This document shows, one piece after another, positions 6,761 to 11,776 of a DNA stretch of 11,776 nucleotides. Origin of the DNA: Spirochaetaceae bacterium (GTDB lineage: Bacteria; Spirochaetota; Spirochaetia; CADAEX01). A program made the translations under genes and the position numbers. Positions within the stretch are counted from its first letter, which is position 1; the number at the start of each line of letters is the position of its first letter. Below the pieces are notes generated by a model. The model made no database searches. It was not told the origin of the DNA and worked only from the letters and a program-made list of their open reading frames with translations. The DNA is taken from positions 1 through 11,776 of the forward strand of contig WRFK01000028.1 of assembly GCA_009778835.1 (NCBI GenBank), written 5' to 3'.

Positions 6761-9475
6761 ATGCAAAAAAAATTGCTTTATGCCATGCCATTTGTAGTAG
6801 CCTCTTTATTTGCTTTATTAACTTTTACGCATATTGGAAATAATAGCGAGTACAGGATATATGATCTTTTTCTAAGAATAAAACCAAATATAAGCGAAGA
6901 CACCAGAATAGCTCTTCTTAATGTTGATGACCTTGCAATTTCAAAAGTAGGCGTATGGCCGTGGAACAGAACCATAATGGCAGATGGTCTTCTGCTTATG
7001 AAAGAATTTGGAGCAACATACGCTGTCTTTGATATTGAGTACACAGAGAAAGGCCCCAGAGGAATTAATGCGGATTTTCTTGACAATAAAATGCCAAGGA
7101 AGATAGAGCTTGATTTCAGGCTTATAAACAACAATATAAAAGATTTTATAAGCGCTATTTCAACAGGAAGTATAAAAATAAAAGATATAGGAGATTTTGT
7201 TTCGCAACTTGAAGAAATCAACAATGATATTAAAAACAATATTCTTGTAACAATGCGGGATGTTGCCCGCGATAATGATGAATATCTTGGAAAAGCCGCA
7301 AACTATTTCGGAAATGCCTTTTTTACAGTAAATATGTTTAAGGGAGAAGAAGATGACAGCGTGCCTCAGGAGCTCAAGAAATGGGCATGGGAAAACATTC
7401 CATTTGACTCTGTTGCTGTAGCCGATAACTCAGGCAAACTTAAATATTTTATCGCAGATGATATACGGCCGGCAATTGCGCCTATAATCCAAAACGGAAA
7501 AGGGGCAGGCTTTCCCAATGTTTTTATAGATAATGACGGCGTAAGAAGAAGGGTCGATATTTTAAGGGCATATAACGGCAAGTATTTCCCGCAGCTTTCT
7601 TTTGCCCCGCTTTGCGACTGGCTTGGCTCCCCGGAGATTATTATATCGGGAAATAAAGTGGTTTTAAAAAACGCGGTTTTGCCTGGCAGCGAAATCAAAA
7701 AAGATATAATAATACCTCTGGTTAATGGTCAAATGTTAATTAACTGGCCTGCAAAAAGTTTTGAAAAAAGCTTCCGCCACATGACCTACTGGTATATTGA
7801 ATTGCACAAAAGATTATATGAGTCTCTTGCAAATAATATTGTAATAATGAAGGAAGCAGGTTTTCTTGATTACTATAATGGAGATGTTGATTTATATGAT
7901 ACCCATTTTTATATCGAAGATATGCTCTCTGAAATGATTGAAACAGGAGACAAAAGAAATTTTGAAGAATATGTGCAAATAAGGGAATATTTTTTACAGG
8001 AAATCAAAAATTTTCTTGATGGAGATGCAGAACGCAATATTTTTAATGACATAGATAAAGTGCTTGCTGCAGCAAATATCGATGAAGGGATAAGGGCAAA
8101 TTATTCGGAGTTAAAGGAAAATGTTTCCCATATTTTTGGCAGCACGCGGGAAATCCTTGCAGGGCTTTTGGAAGTAAGAGAAATTTTACACACTAATCTT
8201 AATGGAGCATTCTGCATCATAGGAAATACCGGGACATCAACAACCGATATTGGCGTTAACCCTTTTGAAAAAGAGTATATGAACGTAGGAACGCATGCTT
8301 CTGTTGCAAATACAATACTTAGCGAAAAATTTTTGGTAATAGTTCCTGTTTGGATTCCTGTTATTTTTTCTTTTATTTTTTCATTTGCTGTCTTTTTGCT
8401 TATTAAGGAAAAAAATCCCATAAACTCCGTAATAACAGGAATTTCTTTCTTGATTGCCATAATTGTTTTGGCAACAATTGTTTTTAGAATCACGGGCATA
8501 TATTTTCATATTATACCTCCCGCAGGATCTGTTTTTATAACCTTTATTATCTATACAATGTTTAATCTTATAACAACATCCAGGGAAAAAGCTTTTATAA
8601 AAAATGCATTTGGCCATTATCTTTCGCAGGATGTAATATCACAGCTTCTTGATAACCCAGAAAAACTAAAACTCGGAGGAGATAAAAAAGAGCTAACTGT
8701 AATTTTTACAGATGTAAAAGGTTTTTCCACAATATCGGAAAAACTTGACCCTTCAGAGCTTGTAAAAATTCTCAATGAATATTTAACCGCAATGAGCGAT
8801 ATTATACTCGATGAAAGAGGGACAATCGATAAATACGAAGGCGATGCTATTATTTCTTTCTTTGGAGCACCTGTTGATTTCTCCGACCATGCAGTTAGAG
8901 CATGCGCTTCTGCTGTTAAAATGAAAAAGAAAGAGAATGAAATAAATAATTATTTTGCGGAAAAAGAGATACTTACAATCCCTCTTTTAACAAGAATAGG
9001 CATTAATACAGGAGATATGGTTGTAGGCAACATGGGTACTGCACGAAAGATGGACTACACTGTTATGGGAAATGCGGTTAACCTTGCGGCAAGGCTTGAA
9101 GGGGTAAACAAGCAGTACGGAACATGGGTTCTTGCAAGCGAATATACAATAGCCCAAACCAGCGACAGGTTTGCATGCCGCAAGCTTGATCAGGTAAGGG
9201 TTGTTGGGATAAACAAACCTGTGCAACTTTACGAACTTATTGATGAAAAAAAAGAAGCCACAGATAAAGTCCTTACTGCAATTGATCTAAGCGAAAAAGG
9301 GATAGAAAAGTTCAGAGAACAAAATTGGGTTGATTCAATACAGTTTTTTGATCAAGTCCTTAAAATATTGCCGAATGATGGCCCTGCATTAACTTTTATA
9401 AAAAGATGCAAAGATTATAAAATTTCGCCCCCTGGCACAAATTGGGATGGAGTGTTTAATTTAGTAAGTAAGTAG
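6761..9475 (+). CDS. CHASE2-domain class III adenylate cyclase
   Basis: A 904-residue membrane enzyme making cAMP from ATP. Order: an N-terminal membrane helix (about 7-23); a large extracytoplasmic CHASE2 sensor (about 27-520) with IYDLFLRIKP, LNVDD, VWPWNR and FDIEYTEKG, and closing with CIIGNTGTSTTDIGVNPF then VGTHASVANTIL; three membrane helices (about 524-547, 554-578, 580-604); and a cytoplasmic cyclase domain (about 640-800). Catalytic set: metal Asp D651 (FTDVKGF) and D695 (EGDAI), adenine-selecting K691 and T767 (YTVMGN), and N774 and R778 (VNLAARLE). The Lys/Thr pair is typical of class IIIb adenylate, not guanylate, cyclases. C-terminal helices near 840-885 look TPR-like, and the chain ends NWDGVFNLVSK. 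It is transcribed divergently from the envelope operon. A close paralogue faces it across a 33-bp gap. The sensed ligand is unknown. Confidence 0.93.
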   Translation: MQKKLLYAMPFVVASLFALLTFTHIGNNSEYRIYDLFLRIKPNISEDTRIALLNVDDLAISKVGVWPWNRTIMADGLLLMKEFGATYAVFDIEYTEKGPRGINADFLDNKMPRKIELDFRLINNNIKDFISAISTGSIKIKDIGDFVSQLEEINNDIKNNILVTMRDVARDNDEYLGKAANYFGNAFFTVNMFKGEEDDSVPQELKKWAWENIPFDSVAVADNSGKLKYFIADDIRPAIAPIIQNGKGAGFPNVFIDNDGVRRRVDILRAYNGKYFPQLSFAPLCDWLGSPEIIISGNKVVLKNAVLPGSEIKKDIIIPLVNGQMLINWPAKSFEKSFRHMTYWYIELHKRLYESLANNIVIMKEAGFLDYYNGDVDLYDTHFYIEDMLSEMIETGDKRNFEEYVQIREYFLQEIKNFLDGDAERNIFNDIDKVLAAANIDEGIRANYSELKENVSHIFGSTREILAGLLEVREILHTNLNGAFCIIGNTGTSTTDIGVNPFEKEYMNVGTHASVANTILSEKFLVIVPVWIPVIFSFIFSFAVFLLIKEKNPINSVITGISFLIAIIVLATIVFRITGIYFHIIPPAGSVFITFIIYTMFNLITTSREKAFIKNAFGHYLSQDVISQLLDNPEKLKLGGDKKELTVIFTDVKGFSTISEKLDPSELVKILNEYLTAMSDIILDERGTIDKYEGDAIISFFGAPVDFSDHAVRACASAVKMKKKENEINNYFAEKEILTIPLLTRIGINTGDMVVGNMGTARKMDYTVMGNAVNLAARLEGVNKQYGTWVLASEYTIAQTSDRFACRKLDQVRVVGINKPVQLYELIDEKKEATDKVLTAIDLSEKGIEKFREQNWVDSIQFFDQVLKILPNDGPALTFIKRCKDYKISPPGTNWDGVFNLVSK

Positions 9476-9508
9476 ATATTCCATAATAAACAATGTCAAA
9501 TTTTTATT

Positions 9509-11776
9509 TTACTTTCTGTCGAGGTTCATAACTCCATCCCAATTTTTAGGAGGAGGATTTTCCACGTAGGTTTCGCACCGCTTCAGGAAAATCTTTGAAG
9601 GAGGATCATCGGGATCATGGTCAAGCGTGTATTGAAAAGCATTTGCAGCATTTTTCCAATCACGGCTTTCATACAATGCTAAAGCTTTCTCAAATAGTAG
9701 CACTGTTTCTTTTTGTTTTTCTGTTGCAGCTTCCATGGTTTCCAGCAATTCATAGAGCTGTACAGGTTCATTAATGCCCACAACCCGCACTTTGTCGAGC
9801 CTGCGGCTTAGAATACGGTCATTGGTTTCACTGAGTGTTCCATGGGTAGTGAGTATCCATGTTCCATAGAACTTGTTTACCCCTTCAAGCCGGGCAGCCA
9901 GATTAACTGTATTTCCCATTATCGTATAGTTCATCTTGTTTTCTGTGCCCATGTTACCCGCAACCATACTGCCGGTAGTAATTCCAATGCGGGTCTTTAA
10001 AGGAGCAGGTGTAAGATTCTGCGCCAGCAGGCTTTCGTTCAACTCTGCTTCCAGGCGCTTCATGGTAATAGCAGAAAGGCAAATCCGCAAAGCATGGTCG
10101 GGCAGTTCCAGTGGAGCGCCAAAGAAAGCGATAATAGCATCTCCTTCGTATTTATCTATGGTGCCCTTTTGCTCAAGAACAACATTGCTCATGGCAGTAA
10201 GGTAACGGTTTAAGAGCTTAACAAGATCTTCGGGATCAAGTTTTTCCGATATTGTGGAAAAACCCTGTATGTCGGTAAACATGGCGCTCATGTGCCGCTT
10301 GGCTCCCCCAAGCTGAAGCCGTGATGGGTCAGCGACAATTTCCTTAACAACATCTCCGGAAACATAAGTTGAAAACGCCTTATGGATAAACTGTCTTTCT
10401 TTATCCGCAACTACATAAAAAGTAATTTCCCGGACAGCAGCAGCGCTTATAAGGGAAAAAATAAGGCAGATAGGATCAAGAAAAACTCCGGCAAAGCGGA
10501 ATAGAAAGAAAGAGAGGAAAAAAAACATTATCGCAAAACATAAACTTGCAGATGCTCTAAGTCCGGGAGCAAAACGGGTAGAGAAAAAAATCACAATAGG
10601 AGTGATAATACAGAAAAGAGCGCTCCACCTGTGAGAAAGCCAGACTATAAAAGATTCCGAAAGAATAGTATCTGATACTACTCCATGCGTTCCAACATTT
10701 ACATATTCCTGATGAAAAGGGTTAACACCAATATCAGTTGTTCCTGCATCTGTTTGTCCCACAACGCAAAACTTACCCTTAAGGGCTTTTCCAAGAGATG
10801 CATGGATAATATCAAAATTATCAAGGGAAGATATCATATTATGCGCCAGTGTCCACAGGTAGTTTATTTCTTCCGTTATCACCTCTGCCTGATCCGGATA
10901 AAGGAGCGCAAGCTCATCACCCAGAGTTTTTATTTTTACCGAAAACTCCAGGTCTTTAAAATAATAGAGCATTTCCCATGCTTCATTCCTAAAAGCCAGA
11001 TATGCGTTAAAAGCTTCGTCAGATGTTTCTGCCAGAGCTCTCTCGCGTTCTTTGTTAGCTGCTTTAAACAAATCTTCCACACGATAAAGAAGAGCCGGCA
11101 CTTCCGAGAGAGTATTGTCGAGGGAAATAAATGTATAGAGATTTTCCGAGCTGCTTATCATGCCAACAAGGCGTTCAATATCTGCCTGATTCTGTGCCAA
11201 TCGCGAAAGAGCTGCAAAAGAAAAATGGGTATAGCTATTTACATAATCCTCAAGGGGCCAGTCAAGGAGCATGCGGCCTTCCCTGTCCAATGGAATACTT
11301 ATATCCCTTGTTTCTCCGGAAGGGAGCTTTGCGCTTCGAAGTTTTAGCTTCCCTTTTTCAAGTTCAATGTCCGGGTTGCCAAGATAATTTACCAAAGGGG
11401 CAAAAGCAAGCTGTAAATAGCAGTGCCCATTTACCTCCTGAACCAGATCAATTCTCCGCCTTACTCCATCGTTATCAACATAAGCTCTTGTAAATCCTGC
11501 GCCCTTTGCTGCTTTTGCAAAAGAAATAATGGGCGGCAGAATATCAACAAAGGATTCTTTAAGATTATTATTGATTTTAACAGGATACGAAAAAAGCTCT
11601 TCTGCCACAGCGCGGCGGGAAGCCTGTTCCCCTTCAAGAGGATGTGTTCTTAAATTCAATGTTACCCACGATCTTCCATAAAGAGCGGAAGCAGCCGCAA
11701 GGTACTCGTCATTATCCCTGGCTACACTAAGAGCTTTTTCAAGAAGCGCCTGCCGTTCATCTGCTATGTAAGCAGA
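9509..11776 (-). CDS. CHASE2-domain class III adenylate cyclase, partial (N-terminus outside window)
   Basis: 755 residues are visible. The frame stays open to the right edge, so the TTG at 11659 is not the start. The codons beyond it give VARDNDEYLAAASALYG, matching the CHASE2 region of the first cyclase. Visible order: the rest of the CHASE2 sensor (KGAGF, VDNDGVRRRID, CVVGQTDAGTTDIGVNPF, VGTHGVVSDTIL), three membrane helices, then the cyclase domain. Metal Asp residues are at 10273-10271 (FTDIQGF) and 10141-10139 (EGDAI), the adenine-selecting Lys at 10153-10151 and Thr in YTIMGN, and Asn/Arg in VNLAARLE. All are present, so it should be active as an adenylate cyclase. A TPR-like helix pair precedes the end NWDGVMNLDRK. 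Its DNA is richer in G+C than the first cyclase in places (31 of 60 at 9781-9840 against 19 of 60 at 8761-8820), hinting at a separate history. Confidence 0.92.
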   Translation of the reverse strand, partial: SAYIADERQALLEKALSVARDNDEYLAAASALYGRSWVTLNLRTHPLEGEQASRRAVAEELFSYPVKINNNLKESFVDILPPIISFAKAAKGAGFTRAYVDNDGVRRRIDLVQEVNGHCYLQLAFAPLVNYLGNPDIELEKGKLKLRSAKLPSGETRDISIPLDREGRMLLDWPLEDYVNSYTHFSFAALSRLAQNQADIERLVGMISSSENLYTFISLDNTLSEVPALLYRVEDLFKAANKERERALAETSDEAFNAYLAFRNEAWEMLYYFKDLEFSVKIKTLGDELALLYPDQAEVITEEINYLWTLAHNMISSLDNFDIIHASLGKALKGKFCVVGQTDAGTTDIGVNPFHQEYVNVGTHGVVSDTILSESFIVWLSHRWSALFCIITPIVIFFSTRFAPGLRASASLCFAIMFFFLSFFLFRFAGVFLDPICLIFSLISAAAVREITFYVVADKERQFIHKAFSTYVSGDVVKEIVADPSRLQLGGAKRHMSAMFTDIQGFSTISEKLDPEDLVKLLNRYLTAMSNVVLEQKGTIDKYEGDAIIAFFGAPLELPDHALRICLSAITMKRLEAELNESLLAQNLTPAPLKTRIGITTGSMVAGNMGTENKMNYTIMGNTVNLAARLEGVNKFYGTWILTTHGTLSETNDRILSRRLDKVRVVGINEPVQLYELLETMEAATEKQKETVLLFEKALALYESRDWKNAANAFQYTLDHDPDDPPSKIFLKRCETYVENPPPKNWDGVMNLDRK

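Noticed and set aside
8690..9240. Guanylate cyclase specificity
   Set aside because: The substrate-selecting residues are Lys and Thr, the adenine type, not the Glu/Cys-type pair of guanylate cyclases.
9476..9508. Bidirectional terminator between the convergent cyclases
   Set aside because: Only a T-rich patch and a 6-bp AAGTAA/TTACTT match over a long loop are present; no convincing stem-loop with U-run on either strand.
10685..11347. 220-codon plus-strand open frame opposite the second cyclase
   Set aside because: Antisense to a conserved CHASE2 coding region; Cys/Lys/Ile-rich composition typical of a shadow translation.
11657..11659. TTG as the start of the right-hand cyclase
   Set aside because: The frame remains open for 39 more codons to the window edge and those codons encode a CHASE2 stretch (ARDNDEYL) found in the first cyclase, so the gene is simply cut by the window.

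Overview
The window is an AT-rich stretch of a diderm (outer-membrane-bearing) bacterial chromosome. The best guess is a spirochaete of the Treponema/Spirochaeta type. The grounds are two large CHASE2-class III adenylate cyclases side by side, an exported FecR-domain protein, a lipoprotein with a spirochaete-tolerated lipobox and a beta-barrel protein ending in Phe. No ribosomal or other phylogenetic marker is present, so this placement is an inference. There are no tRNA or rRNA genes, CRISPR arrays or insertion sequences. Genes fill almost everything, and no gene-free gap exceeds about 120 bases.

Left part (1-6643), all on the minus strand and read from right to left, is one probable six-gene operon. 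In order of transcription it holds a small secreted protein with an S-layer-homology-like look (6203-6643), a porin-like outer-membrane beta-barrel (4914-6206, ATGA overlap), a FecR-domain periplasmic protein (4185-4865), a lipoprotein (3263-4168), and two tandem related proteins (1411-3198, and 1-1408 cut by the window edge). Each of these last two has a short N-terminal domain resembling the PqqD/RRE winged helix, joined to a GT-A glycosyltransferase-like domain with a DDD motif. The pair sits behind a perfect 9-bp GC hairpin, and its coding DNA is very AT-rich.

Centre (6644-6760) is a divergent control region. Two sigma70-type promoters interlock so that their -10 boxes are the two arms of one 15-bp palindrome. 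One fires left into the envelope operon and the other fires right into the first cyclase.

Right part (6761-11776) holds two paralogous membrane adenylate cyclases in convergent orientation with only 33 bp between them. The first is complete (904 aa) and AT-rich. The second lacks its N-terminus because the window ends, and its DNA looks richer in GC. Both carry an enlarged CHASE2 sensor domain, three membrane helices, a class IIIb-type catalytic domain with all key residues, a TPR-like helix pair and the same C-terminal NWDGV motif.

A working model (inference) is that a cAMP signalling receptor sensing something in the periplasm is co-regulated, through a shared divergent promoter, with an envelope operon that includes surface proteins and two possible sugar transferases that may act on a peptide or protein. 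The glycosyltransferase pair is the least familiar part of the window.
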